NCBI GenBank assembly: GCA_937905835.1
Contig: CALCXK010000119.1
Location: forward strand, 1 to 53,266
Reading direction: 5' to 3'
Length of the DNA: 53,266 bases
Source of the DNA: an uncultured Ilumatobacter sp.
GTDB taxonomy: Bacteria > Actinomycetota > Acidimicrobiia > Acidimicrobiales > Ilumatobacteraceae
Part shown: in pieces, positions 1 to 8,652 of the stretch
Position numbering within the stretch: the stretch's first letter is position 1
Layout: each line of letters opens with the position of its first letter
Position numbers and translations under genes: made by a program
Notes under the pieces: generated by a model
The model's database searches: none
The model's input: the letters and a program-made list of their open reading frames with translations, nothing else
Told to the model about the DNA's origin: nothing

Positions 1-50
<50 letters not shown>

Positions 51-186
51 GCGATCAGTGACGACATGATAGAGCCGTCACGATGCGAACACAACCGGTC
101 TCTCCAGAACGACGCGGCGAGCCGATCGAGGCCATTCGGGGTGCTGTGAACACCGCCCAACAAGCCCTCAGCAACGGCTGACCAGA

Positions 187-192
187 TACGTT
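187..192 (+). promoter_or_regulatory. -10 element TACGTT, leaderless start of EamA gene
   Basis: The hexamer TACGTT ends 6 bp before the GTG at 199. This is the spacing expected when transcription begins at the start codon. No Shine-Dalgarno sequence is visible. Confidence 0.5.
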
Positions 193-198
193 GCCGCA

Positions 199-1092
199 GT
201 GACCGAAACCGGCGTTGCGAGCGAGGGGCCACGTGGGTTACTCGGCGCCGGCATTGCCGTCACAGCGTGGTCGACCGGAACAATCCTCGCGAAGTACCTC
301 GACATGGACGCGTTGGCGATCGGTGCCTACCGGTTTTTCGTCTTCTTCATTGGCCTCACCCTCTACATGCGGGCCCGTGGCGTGCCGTTCACCGTGCAGA
401 TCATCCGCAAGTCGGTGTGGGGCGGCATCGCACTCGGTGCCGACATCGTGCTGTTCTTCTCGGCAATCAAGGCAACGAGCGTCGTCAACGCCACGATCAT
501 CGGCTCGCTGCAACCGATCTTGGTCGGCGCGGTCGCAGCCCGCTTCTTCGGCGAAAAGATCCGACCCCGCGATGCTCTCTGGTCGATCGTCGCCCTGGTT
601 GGAGCGTTTGGGGTCGTCGCCGCTTCAGCAAGCAACGGCGTCACCAGTTTGCGCGGCGACCTGCTCGCCGTCGGCGCCATGTTCTCGTGGGGCGCATATT
701 TCATCGCCTCGAAAGAGTCCCGCTCAACGATGACCTCGACCGAGTTCACTGCAGGTACCTCCATCTGGACGGCGGCGATATGCCTGGTGATCGGGCTCCC
801 CCTCGGCCAAGACCTGTCGTGGCCGAACGCCTCCAATTGGGGTTGGCTGATTCTGATGATCATCGGCTCCGGCATCATCGGCCATTCGCTGATGAACTGG
901 TCGCTGCAGCGAATTCCTCTCTGGGTCGGGTCGACGTTCACGCTCTTTATGCCCGTCGTCTCCGCCATGCTCGCCTGGCTGATCCTCGACGAGGCCGTCA
1001 CTGCGTTGCAAGGCATCGCGATGGTCAGCGTGATCGGTGCGTTGGCAATGATCGTGCGCAATCAAACCAAGCCTGCTGTCACAGCTGCGTGA
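199..1092 (+). CDS. EamA/DMT-family transporter
   Basis: A 297-residue, very hydrophobic protein with about ten predicted membrane helices in two related halves, as in the EamA (DMT) superfamily of metabolite exporters. It carries the typical small-residue patterns, for example AVGAMFSWGAYFIASKE at the start of the second half and a terminal MVSVIGALAMIV helix. The substrate cannot be read from sequence; family members export amino acids, nucleotides or other small metabolites. The GTG start is supported by a -10-like hexamer 6 bp upstream. The gene stands alone. An in-frame coding-like stretch without a start codon follows its stop. Confidence 0.85.
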   Translation: MTETGVASEGPRGLLGAGIAVTAWSTGTILAKYLDMDALAIGAYRFFVFFIGLTLYMRARGVPFTVQIIRKSVWGGIALGADIVLFFSAIKATSVVNATIIGSLQPILVGAVAARFFGEKIRPRDALWSIVALVGAFGVVAASASNGVTSLRGDLLAVGAMFSWGAYFIASKESRSTMTSTEFTAGTSIWTAAICLVIGLPLGQDLSWPNASNWGWLILMIIGSGIIGHSLMNWSLQRIPLWVGSTFTLFMPVVSAMLAWLILDEAVTALQGIAMVSVIGALAMIVRNQTKPAVTAA

Positions 1093-1296
1093 GTCCGCTG
1101 CATCATCGCCATCACTGCGATCGACATCGGGTTCCAGCCAGACTTCGCCACGCCCGTCGGCATCGACTATGCGCTCACCGCGTATCGCAACTCCCGGCTC
1201 GGCGACTGGCTGCACGGGCGCAGAGCAAACGTCCTCCGCCAACATGGCATCACGCAGCTTCGAGCCGAGGCGACCACCGACAGTTATTTTTCGTAG
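1093..1296 (+). pseudogene. Orphan coding-like reading frame without start codon
   Basis: The 67 codons after the EamA stop, in the same frame and ending at TAG 1294-1296, have strongly C/G-biased third positions like real genes here. They read as a plausible protein segment (AITAIDIGFQPDF..., then TAYRNSRLGDWLHGRR). No ATG, GTG or TTG occurs in this frame. A GTG at 1089 lies in another frame and would need a one-base shift to enter it. It is probably a gene remnant or a frameshifted small gene. I do not recognise the family. Confidence 0.35.
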
Positions 1297-1397
1297 CTGG
1301 CCAGGTCGAGGTGGGCGTGGCCGCACAGCGCTGTGAGGATGACCTGCTCTTTGCCAGCGATGACCCGACAGTAGTCAGCTAAGTTTCGTCTCGGACC

Positions 1398-2330
1398 ATG
1401 AGACTCTTCCGCAAGAAAACCGACGAACCGAATCAGATCGACGTGCTCCGCGCCGAGATGGTCGACCTCCAACAGCGACTCGATTCGGCTGATCAGCAGA
1501 AGACCGAGCTCCGCTCCATGGTCGACGCTGTCGACCAGCGAGTCGGCGAAGTTGACGCCCGAGTTGGCGACTTCACGCAACGTGTCGGCACCGTCACCGA
1601 ACTCTCCGGCCAGGTTCGTGCACTCGCCGACCGGCTCGACATTGCGTCCACGAAAGTTCCACCGCCGACTCACCCGCCGCCAACTCGCCCGCCGCCACCT
1701 CCGCCGCAGGACCCTCGGATCAACGAACTCCTCATCCGCATCGACAACCTCGCAGGCAAAGTCACCGATCACAGCGGACGCATCGACAACCTCGCTGGAA
1801 AGGTCACCGATCACAGCGGACGCATCAATGCAGCCCAAGCGGCGTTGAGCGCCGCTGACGTTGCACGCACTGACCGTGAACAGGCTCGCCTCGCCGAACT
1901 GGCCGCGATCCAGCAAAGCGTCGATGAGCTCGCCGCACAGCTTGCTGACGCTGCAGCCGATCCGAACGCCGGAAGCGCTGACGACATCCAGGTCGTGCAG
2001 CAACAGGTCGGCCAGATGACCGAGAAGATGTCAGCGCTCGACAACCGAATGAACAAGGTGTCGCTCGAATTAGCCAACCAGTTGACCGAGTTGAGCAACG
2101 ATCTCGATGTACTCCTCGATCAGGCCGACACCACAGAAGAGCCATCGGCCAACGACGCGGTGGCTGCGAACACACTCGTCAGCGAAGCAATTGGGGCAGT
2201 CCAGCGCAGCACCGAAAAGCTCGCTGCCGAGCAGGCCCGCTACGAAATTCAGTTCCGCGCCGACCTCGCCGAGCTGGCCGATCTTTTCCGGCGCCCGCCA
2301 AACTCGGGCACTCGCTCAACAAGGGGATAA
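1398..2330 (+). CDS. Coiled-coil protein with proline-rich linker
   Basis: A 310-residue protein of no recognised family. Residues about 1-85 and 110-290 have heptad-like patterns and alternate Asp/Glu/Gln/Arg with Leu/Val, predicting two long coiled coils. Between them, residues about 90-105 form a Pro/Thr linker (PPPTHPPPTRPPPPPP). A 14-residue unit (IDNLAGKVTDHSGR) is repeated in tandem right after the linker. No signal peptide or membrane helix is visible, so it is probably a cytoplasmic structural or scaffolding protein. The ATG start is the first of the frame; a TAAGTT hexamer lies 12 bp upstream, which is weak support. It converges on the UPF0182 gene. Confidence 0.75.
   Translation: MRLFRKKTDEPNQIDVLRAEMVDLQQRLDSADQQKTELRSMVDAVDQRVGEVDARVGDFTQRVGTVTELSGQVRALADRLDIASTKVPPPTHPPPTRPPPPPPQDPRINELLIRIDNLAGKVTDHSGRIDNLAGKVTDHSGRINAAQAALSAADVARTDREQARLAELAAIQQSVDELAAQLADAAADPNAGSADDIQVVQQQVGQMTEKMSALDNRMNKVSLELANQLTELSNDLDVLLDQADTTEEPSANDAVAANTLVSEAIGAVQRSTEKLAAEQARYEIQFRADLAELADLFRRPPNSGTRSTRG
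1737..1820 (+). repeat. Tandem 42-bp direct repeat inside the coiled-coil gene
   Basis: Two adjacent 42-bp copies (1737-1778 and 1779-1820) differ at only a few third positions and encode the same 14 residues. A third copy begins (CGCATC) but diverges. Two heptads equal 14 residues, so the unit adds exactly two coiled-coil turns. Confidence 0.9.
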
Positions 2331-2333
2331 GCG

Positions 2334-2351
2334 CCGGGGCTGCTCACCCGG
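2334..2351 (+). terminator. Weak terminator-like hairpin between convergent genes
   Basis: CCGGG (2334-2338) and CCCGG (2347-2351) form a 5-bp stem with an 8-nt loop, followed by TTTGAGATT. It lies just after the stop of the coiled-coil gene and before the stop of the convergent UPF0182 gene. The stem is short, so confidence is limited. Confidence 0.35.
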
Positions 2352-2381
2352 TTTGAGATTCATCGCTCGGGGCATCCGGAA

Positions 2382-5288
2382 TCAACCGGCTTCGAGGATG
2401 GCGAGTGCGTCGGTGAGGCGAGCACGGGCTTCTTCGATCTTCGCCTGATACCCGCCGAGGTCACCGATGGCGAGTGCGTCGTCGGCCTCTTCGAAGAGCG
2501 AATCTGCCAGCGTCAGCAGTTCGGCGGCGTCGACAGGCAGCCCCGATACATCGATGCCGTCGTCCTCAACCGGGACGACGTCGCTAGCTTCGCTCGGCGC
2601 ACCGAGCACGTCACCGACATTGCCTTCGAAGCCGGGGAAGAGCCGTCGGACGCCTTCGGTGATCGTGCGTGCCAGCACCGAGTTATTGCCGTTCGAGACG
2701 ATAACGAAGCGGAACTCGCTCACCGACCGGACCGTGCCAGTCTCCTGCGGAACAGCGACGTAGTAGGGCCGCACCCAGATCAGACCGTCACCGACGGGGA
2801 CCAACTGGAGGTCACCGAAGCGCACCTTGGTGCCACCTGCATCCTGGTTGTCAAGTGTGATGCGGTCGGAGATCTCCGACTGCGACTCGGCGTTGCCCGC
2901 CACCCGGAGCGGCCCATCAGGAAGCTGACCGTTGCGCTCCTGCACCACGTATGTCGTGAGCTGACCGTACGTATCAGGGTCACTCGACGCGGTCATGTAC
3001 GCCTGTAACTGGGTGCGGGTGTCACCAGTCGAGAACGGCACAAACGGGCGAAGGATGACGAACTCTTCCTGAGGCTCGTCGCCGGGCTTACTGGTGTCCA
3101 ATATCGTGTAATACGGCGTGAAACGTTCGGCATTCGACTCGGTGGCGAACGTGTTGGCAGCCGCCGAAGGAGCCCCCGTATCGTTTTCTGTCGCGGCCGT
3201 CCGCGTGTTGTTCGCTGGCGTGGCGCTCGGGGCCTGAGCCACCGACCAAGCGTTGCCGTCGCGCTGGAAGAACAGCCCCGGGTCGAGGCGGTACTTCGAG
3301 TAGATGTCGGTTTGGATGCGGAACAAATCTTCCGGATAGCGAAGGTGTTCGCGGATCACATCGGGCATCTCAGCGCCGGGAGTGAACAGGTTCGGGAATG
3401 CGCTCTGCCATGCCTTGAGAATCGGATCTTCGTCGTCGACGATGTAGAAGGTGACGTCGCCCGTGTACGCATCGACGACGGCCTTGACGCTGTTGCGCAC
3501 ATAGTTGTCGCTGTCCGACAGTCCCGATTGCCGCGAGCGCTGTACGGCGCCGATGGCCTGGGCGTACGGGAAGCGTGACGAGGTCGTATAGCCGTCGACC
3601 ACCCAAACTGCTTTGCCATCAACGGCAACCGGGTAGGGATCGGCGTCATACGATAAGAAGGGTGCAAGCTTGTTGAGGCGGTCGTTGACGTTGCGCACCC
3701 AAAGCATCTGGGAGTCGGGCTGGATTGCACCCGAGCCGACGACGTTGTAGTCCAAAAAGGCAAGGGCAAAGGCCGCGCGGCGGGCGAACGAGCTCATTGG
3801 CACGCCTTGGTCGCCTTCGTATTGGTGGGGCTCGTCGCATTCGCGTTCACTCGACGCCGTGTTGGCAATGCCGTAGCCGCTCAGTGTCGGGCTGAAGTAC
3901 AGCTCTGGTCGATCGAGTTCGAGCGTCCGGTAGTCGGGCCGCTGGTTCGACTGGACCTTGCTGGTCGGCGCCGCCACAAGACCACACCCGCGAGTGTTGA
4001 TCAAGTGGATCCCCTGCCAGCTGCGGTTGGTGACACCACTGAGATCGAGCTCGCGGGCTGCCACGAGCACCTCTTCGACTTTGCCGTCGAGCTCGTAGCG
4101 GTCGACGTCGAGGTCTTCGATGCTCAGACCAGCGACTTCGCCCTCGTCGACGAGGAAGCGGGTTTCCATCTCAGCCGGGTTGAGCAAGCGCACGTTGGTG
4201 AGGGGCTCGATGTCAGCCTCGACCTCGGCAGCGGTGAGCGTGCCGAACTGCACTTCGCGGATGCTGATGTCGGTCAGGCCGAGTGCTTCCCGGGTTGCAT
4301 CGACGTTGCGTTCGATGAACGGCGCCTCGCGAATTTCCTGGTTCGGATCGACGATGAGCGACTGGACAACGGCCGGATAGATCACGCCACCGATGATGGA
4401 GACGACCAGCCAGAGCGCCGAGGCAAGGAGTGGGAGGCGCCAGGAGTTGGTCTTGATGACCGAGAGGTACAGGCCAGCGGTCAGCAAGGCAATCAGGATG
4501 AGGAGCATGATCGCCGGGATCTGCGCGTTGACGACCGAATAGGTGGCGCCATCAACGATGCCGCGAGTGGTGCTGGTCAGTTCGTAGCGATCAAGCCAGT
4601 AATCGCCAGCCTTCAGCACGGCAAGAACGGCGAGGAGCACGGCCAAATGTGCTTTCGTCGCATTCCGGATCACCGGGAAAGGCGACGCGAACACGACACC
4701 ACCGTTCAAGATGTGCGCGGCTGCGGTGAAGAAGAGGACGAGGATGACCGCGATGTACATCCAGTCGAGCAGGAAGGTCAGGAACGGCAACTGAAAGATG
4801 TAGAAACCGATATCGGCACCAAACTGCGGGTCAGGCCGGCCAAACGACTTGGAGTTGCGAAAGAGCAGCCAGAGCTGCCACTGCGCCACTGCGGGAAGCG
4901 CGATCAGTACGGCAAGGACGAGCGCCGAGGCGTAGCGGACAAGGCGAAGTCGCTTGCCGAACACCTCGTGAAAACGCTCGACGTACGGATGCACATTGGC
5001 CGGGAACGACGTGGGCGCCGTCCGATCTGCGATGAAGAGGTTGACGCACGCCAGCACCGCAAAGAAGAGAAAGAAAATCGCAAACAGTGTGAACTTTGCA
5101 CCGATCACACCCCAAAAAACGTCACCGCGATCGAGCGCGTCGTGCCACAAATAGTCAACGTAGAATCGAGCGATCGCACGCCCGAAGACCAGGACGAACA
5201 TAAACAGTCCGCCAAGTGCAATCAGGATGCCACGGCCGGTGAACCGGCGTCGTGGGCGATCGACCGGAAGGTCTTGTGAACGCCGCAT
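2382..5288 (-). CDS. UPF0182 family membrane protein
   Basis: A 968-residue protein matching the UPF0182 family of large actinobacterial membrane proteins (known in mycobacteria; biochemical function not established). The first third carries about seven membrane helices, starting near residue 20 (GILIALGGLFMFVLVFG). The remainder is a large, mostly extracytoplasmic domain and ends in an acidic, Ala/Leu-rich tail. ATG 5288 is preferred over TTG 5294 because TAATCT lies 8 bp upstream. The gene follows the DivIVA-fusion gene by 11 bp. With the PDZ-Lon protease further upstream, this recalls the mycobacterial arrangement in which a UPF0182 gene sits beside a PDZ-Lon gene. Confidence 0.85.
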   Translation of the reverse strand: MRRSQDLPVDRPRRRFTGRGILIALGGLFMFVLVFGRAIARFYVDYLWHDALDRGDVFWGVIGAKFTLFAIFFLFFAVLACVNLFIADRTAPTSFPANVHPYVERFHEVFGKRLRLVRYASALVLAVLIALPAVAQWQLWLLFRNSKSFGRPDPQFGADIGFYIFQLPFLTFLLDWMYIAVILVLFFTAAAHILNGGVVFASPFPVIRNATKAHLAVLLAVLAVLKAGDYWLDRYELTSTTRGIVDGATYSVVNAQIPAIMLLILIALLTAGLYLSVIKTNSWRLPLLASALWLVVSIIGGVIYPAVVQSLIVDPNQEIREAPFIERNVDATREALGLTDISIREVQFGTLTAAEVEADIEPLTNVRLLNPAEMETRFLVDEGEVAGLSIEDLDVDRYELDGKVEEVLVAARELDLSGVTNRSWQGIHLINTRGCGLVAAPTSKVQSNQRPDYRTLELDRPELYFSPTLSGYGIANTASSERECDEPHQYEGDQGVPMSSFARRAAFALAFLDYNVVGSGAIQPDSQMLWVRNVNDRLNKLAPFLSYDADPYPVAVDGKAVWVVDGYTTSSRFPYAQAIGAVQRSRQSGLSDSDNYVRNSVKAVVDAYTGDVTFYIVDDEDPILKAWQSAFPNLFTPGAEMPDVIREHLRYPEDLFRIQTDIYSKYRLDPGLFFQRDGNAWSVAQAPSATPANNTRTAATENDTGAPSAAANTFATESNAERFTPYYTILDTSKPGDEPQEEFVILRPFVPFSTGDTRTQLQAYMTASSDPDTYGQLTTYVVQERNGQLPDGPLRVAGNAESQSEISDRITLDNQDAGGTKVRFGDLQLVPVGDGLIWVRPYYVAVPQETGTVRSVSEFRFVIVSNGNNSVLARTITEGVRRLFPGFEGNVGDVLGAPSEASDVVPVEDDGIDVSGLPVDAAELLTLADSLFEEADDALAIGDLGGYQAKIEEARARLTDALAILEAG

Positions 5289-5296
5289 TGGCAAAG

Positions 5297-5302
5297 AGAT
5301 TA
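5297..5302 (-). promoter_or_regulatory. -10 element TAATCT before UPF0182 gene
   Basis: TAATCT on the minus strand ends 8 bp before ATG 5288. Its TAA is also the stop codon of the upstream DivIVA-fusion gene. It could give UPF0182 an extra promoter besides read-through. Confidence 0.3.
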
Positions 5303-7048
5303 CCGGTCAGCGGCGACCAACAGGCAACGGCACCCTTGATGCGCTGGAGCAAAGACGTCACTCGTCGGGAATTCGTCGCCTGCAGCGACGGCACCAGCGA
5401 GCACATTGTCTTCGCAATCGGGGCACGTCGGGAAGCGCGGATCGGTCTCCCACACGATGGGCGTGTCCGGTGCGAAACCAGCGAGCACGCCACGGCCGTG
5501 GGCACGGCGCAGCACGTCGTCGAGGTGCTCATCGATGTGTTGGGTCTTCCATTCCCTATACACGGAACGGACCTTCTTCGTGACGACGGCGTTGTCGCCG
5601 GCTCCTTCTGCGATGCAGCGGGCCAGGCGATCACGCAACGGCACGACCAGCCACTGCTCGACAGCGTCGTTCGCAGCGCTGACCGATTCGGTCACGAGAC
5701 TCTTTCGCAGCTTCCTTGCGCCGATCCTCGATGTGGCGCCACCGAGCTGAACGGCGGTCGCGAGGTCGTCGGCGATGGCGGCGGTGTAGCGGGCCACATG
5801 CTCCCGCGCTGTCGGGATCATCTCGTCGAGTTCGTGCACCGGCTCGCCGCGGCGGAGCGCATCGAGGACGTCATTCTGCTCGTCGGCGAGCGCCCGCTTC
5901 AACTTCTTCGCGCTCGACACGATCAAAGGCGTGACAACCTCGTCGCGTTCGGCGAAACCAACCGCTGCTGCATCGATTTCTGGCTCAGCAACTTCCGCGT
6001 CGTCCACGAGCTCCTCGTCCGCTGTCGACGTCATGTCGGCCGGCACGTCAGCCCGGATGCGGGCAAACAGATCGACAACCACGTCGCTGTCATTCTCGAC
6101 GTCATCCACTTCTGACTGAACCGGCTCGGCGACCGATTCAACGACGGTCTCTTCGACTTGAGTGTCGCTGTCCGTTACTGGCTCGGTTTCGTCGCCCACT
6201 TCAACCTGAGCGGACTCCACGATGTCCTTGACCACACGAAGTACGCCGGCGCCACTTGTGGCAACCGGTACAGCTTCGGCTTCAAGCTCAGGCTGACTGA
6301 CTTCGGCAACCTCGACTTCGGCAACCTCGGACGCCTCTTCGGGGCGGGCTGAGTTTGCAATCATCACGGGGAGCGGCCCGGTGGTCGGCGCGAGGTTGAC
6401 ATATTCGTCGGGCTCACCGAGCGGCTGCATCTCGGCAACGACGTCGACGGCAACAAGGCGCGCTCGCTCGAAGGCCTGCATCAGCCGATCACGGCCGTGG
6501 ATCAGTTGCTCAATCTGTTCACGCGCCAGTTCACGACGACGTGCCAGTTCGCTGAGCACACGCTCTCGATAGGCGCGGGCCTCGTTGACCATCTCGCGGC
6601 CCTGCTGCTTGGCCATCGACAGTTCGGCCTCAGCATCGGCTGCAGCGTCGCCACGGCGACGTGAGGCTTCGATGTCAGATTCCTCGCGCACACGATTGGC
6701 TTCGTCGCTGGCCTCACTCAGCATCTGTGCTGCCGACTGCTCCGCTTTCTGGCGGATCGCGCTGGCGCTCTCGCGGGCCGTAATCAGAACGCGCATTGAT
6801 TCTTCACCAAGCAGCCGGGTCATCGCCTCGTCATCAAACGGAGCAGCAACGCCCGAGTAGTTCTGGGCCGCCTTGAGCTCACGCTCGAGAAAACGTTCGC
6901 GTTCGCGCATGCGGCCGAGCTCGGCGGCGACCATTCTCAGGAAGTTTTTGACCTCGGCCTGATCAAACCCCCGGCGGGACGTAGCGAACGACGCATCGGC
7001 AATAGACGCCGGCGATGCTGGGTCAGGGCGCGAAATCGACAGAGCCAT
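5300..7048 (-). CDS. DivIVA-domain protein fused to a Cys/His-rich C-terminal domain
   Basis: 582 residues. Residues about 15-60 resemble a DivIVA N-terminal membrane-curvature domain (ATSRRGFDQAEVKNFLRMV). A long coiled coil rich in Ala, Glu and Arg follows to about residue 200, then an acidic Val/Glu-rich region to about 375. The last 200 residues form a separate helical domain ending in CPDC (Cys542, Cys545) and HQGCRC (His570, Cys573, Cys575). That spacing resembles the C-terminus of SPP1 gp7/Mu F-type phage head-morphogenesis proteins and suggests a metal site. DivIVA proteins organise polar growth and septation. The fusion suggests a polarity scaffold carrying a metal-binding module; this is inference. 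ATG 7048 has TAGCTT 6 bp upstream. Confidence 0.75.
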   Translation of the reverse strand: MALSISRPDPASPASIADASFATSRRGFDQAEVKNFLRMVAAELGRMRERERFLERELKAAQNYSGVAAPFDDEAMTRLLGEESMRVLITARESASAIRQKAEQSAAQMLSEASDEANRVREESDIEASRRRGDAAADAEAELSMAKQQGREMVNEARAYRERVLSELARRRELAREQIEQLIHGRDRLMQAFERARLVAVDVVAEMQPLGEPDEYVNLAPTTGPLPVMIANSARPEEASEVAEVEVAEVSQPELEAEAVPVATSGAGVLRVVKDIVESAQVEVGDETEPVTDSDTQVEETVVESVAEPVQSEVDDVENDSDVVVDLFARIRADVPADMTSTADEELVDDAEVAEPEIDAAAVGFAERDEVVTPLIVSSAKKLKRALADEQNDVLDALRRGEPVHELDEMIPTAREHVARYTAAIADDLATAVQLGGATSRIGARKLRKSLVTESVSAANDAVEQWLVVPLRDRLARCIAEGAGDNAVVTKKVRSVYREWKTQHIDEHLDDVLRRAHGRGVLAGFAPDTPIVWETDPRFPTCPDCEDNVLAGAVAAGDEFPTSDVFAPAHQGCRCLLVAADR

Positions 7049-7054
7049 ATGGTA

Positions 7055-7060
7055 AAGCTA
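7055..7060 (-). promoter_or_regulatory. -10 element TAGCTT, leaderless start of DivIVA-fusion gene
   Basis: TAGCTT on the minus strand lies 6 bp before ATG 7048, in the 40-bp gap after the PDZ-Lon stop. The gene can therefore have its own leaderless transcript. Confidence 0.5.
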
Positions 7061-7088
7061 CGCGTCTCAACCACGGAGATGGTGGCAA

Positions 7089-8318
7089 TCAGCTCAGCAC
7101 GACATTGACGGAAACCAGCGGGTCCCCACCCAAGTCTTCCAGTACCTGGAGGGCTTCTTCGAGCGTCGCCACCGGAACGATCTCGACATCGCCGTGGCCT
7201 GCGTCGATGAGCTTCTTTCGGAGCTCATCTTCGCCCTCGGCCAGCTCGCGCTGCGAGGCCGGTACGAGGAACACGTCGACATGATGCTGCCAGACCGCAT
7301 TGACCTTCTGCGACAGGCCGCCGATCGGCCCGACAGAGCCATCGAGTGAGATCGTGCCAGTCACGGCAATGTTCCGCCCACCGGTCAGCTCGCCTTCAGT
7401 CAACTCGTCAAGCAGCGCCAGCGCGAACGCCAGCCCAGCGGATGGGCCACCGATCCGGCCGGTGTCGATATCGACCTCGAACGGCAGGCTGACGACCCGG
7501 GTGTCGAATGGACGGAATCCGACGATTGTGCGGGTGGGATCGTCCGGGGACGCTGCGAGTTCGACTGTCACGTTGAGGATGCCCACCTCTGGGCGTCGGA
7601 CCTTGAGGTCGATTGTGTCGCCCGGCATCTTGCCCTCGAGCACGGCGGAGAGGTCTTCGACCGAGTTCAACTCGATGCCATCGGCTTCGAGAATCGTGTC
7701 GGACGGGTCAATGGCAAGGTCCGACGGGTAGAACTCGGCGCACAGGCCGTCGTCACCAATCTCACGGCACAGCACCTCCTCCACAACGACTTCGCCGAGG
7801 CTGATCTCGGGCTCGTATCCAGCGGCAGTGAGGGCCACGAACTGAGCCTCCTGGGATGCTGTCCGCATCTGCTGCAATGCCGCTTCGCGACGTTGCGATG
7901 GTGTCCGGACACCGAACTTGTCTTCAGCGGTGAGCAGGTCGATCGCAGGGTCATCCCGACCAGCGAACCACGACAGGAGCGACTGTTCGGGGGCGCTGAC
8001 GGTGACGAAGAAGAAGTCTCCGCTGGTCTCGAATCGTTTGACTTCGTCCGGAAGATCGCCAAACACGACCCGCTCGTTCACCGACTCGGCCGAGGCCGGA
8101 GTCTGCGCAAACGGCGCCGGCTGCAACTCCATCAAACGACGGTTTTCCTTCTGAGCAACAAGAGCCGCTGGAACCAACGCCGCGACGGCGATGCCCACCA
8201 TCACAACCAAACCCAAGCCACCGAGCAGCCATCCGAGCCACCTTGCACGAGGCAACTCAACGATCGTGCTGTTGGGTGCCGGCATACCCGGTGAGACCAT
8301 CGGAGGGTTGAGTACCAT
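7089..8318 (-). CDS. Membrane-anchored PDZ/Lon-type serine protease (YlbL-like)
   Basis: About 409 residues with an N-terminal membrane helix (residues about 28-54), a PDZ-like domain (IEADGIELNSVEDLSAVL region) and a C-terminal Lon (S16) proteolytic domain. The catalytic Ser293 lies in GPSAGLAFAL and the partner Lys338 in GGLSQKVNAV, the 45-residue spacing typical of the Lon Ser-Lys dyad. The active domain should face the outside. The start is uncertain: GTG 8351 and ATGs at 8318, 8300 and 8285 are all in frame, and none has a clear ribosome site. ATG 8318 shares the bases CATG with the start of the divergent gene. It precedes the DivIVA-fusion and UPF0182 genes on the same strand. Confidence 0.85.
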   Translation of the reverse strand: MVLNPPMVSPGMPAPNSTIVELPRARWLGWLLGGLGLVVMVGIAVAALVPAALVAQKENRRLMELQPAPFAQTPASAESVNERVVFGDLPDEVKRFETSGDFFFVTVSAPEQSLLSWFAGRDDPAIDLLTAEDKFGVRTPSQRREAALQQMRTASQEAQFVALTAAGYEPEISLGEVVVEEVLCREIGDDGLCAEFYPSDLAIDPSDTILEADGIELNSVEDLSAVLEGKMPGDTIDLKVRRPEVGILNVTVELAASPDDPTRTIVGFRPFDTRVVSLPFEVDIDTGRIGGPSAGLAFALALLDELTEGELTGGRNIAVTGTISLDGSVGPIGGLSQKVNAVWQHHVDVFLVPASQRELAEGEDELRKKLIDAGHGDVEIVPVATLEEALQVLEDLGGDPLVSVNVVLS

Positions 8319-8652
8319 GTTGTTTGTTGTGTCGGTCACAGATCTCACCACTCAGGCCGGTTGGATGGTCGGGCTCGCCATCGTGGCTCTGCTTGCGACC
8401 GGCTGGCGAAAGACTGCCAGAGCGACGGCCCGAACGCCACGCAAGGCGCCAGTTGTTCGCAGAAAATGGGTTCCAATCGGCGTTGCTGAGACCATTGTGC
8501 CGCTCTACAAGCGTCCAAATGTGATCCGCCGCGTGTGGGCGGTCGCCGCGAGTTCCGGCATCGCCATCGTGATCGGTGCCGTCCTTGCCATCGTCATTTC
8601 GTTCGCATTGTCGTTCGCCGTGATCACCCTGACCGATCTGTTGAAGCAATGA
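8317..8652 (+). CDS. Small two-helix membrane protein
   Basis: A 111-residue protein of no recognised family. A hydrophobic segment lies at residues about 14-28 (AGWMVGLAIVALLATGW), then a very basic middle (Arg/Lys/Ala-rich, about 30-60), then a second helix at about 83-108 ending near LLKQ. ATG 8317 has a GGAGGG ribosome site at 8302-8307. The stop overlaps the next start as ATGA (8649-8652), so it is probably translated together with the HEAT-repeat gene. A cytoplasmic basic loop between two helices is predicted. Confidence 0.7.
   Translation: MLFVVSVTDLTTQAGWMVGLAIVALLATGWRKTARATARTPRKAPVVRRKWVPIGVAETIVPLYKRPNVIRRVWAVAASSGIAIVIGAVLAIVISFALSFAVITLTDLLKQ

Noticed and set aside
1737..1820. 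Possible CRISPR or noncoding repeat array
   Set aside because: Only two full units, no spacers, and the repeat is in frame within a coiled-coil gene.
3807..5279. 490-codon open frame on the plus strand
   Set aside because: Antisense to the UPF0182 gene. The translation is rich in Arg, Asp, Glu and Gly in an irregular pattern typical of shadow frames.
5300..5560. Possible prophage remnant, from the phage-head-like Cys/His motif
   Set aside because: The motif is the end of one continuous 582-codon gene with DivIVA-like N-terminus, and no integrase, capsid, terminase or att-like repeat was seen around it.
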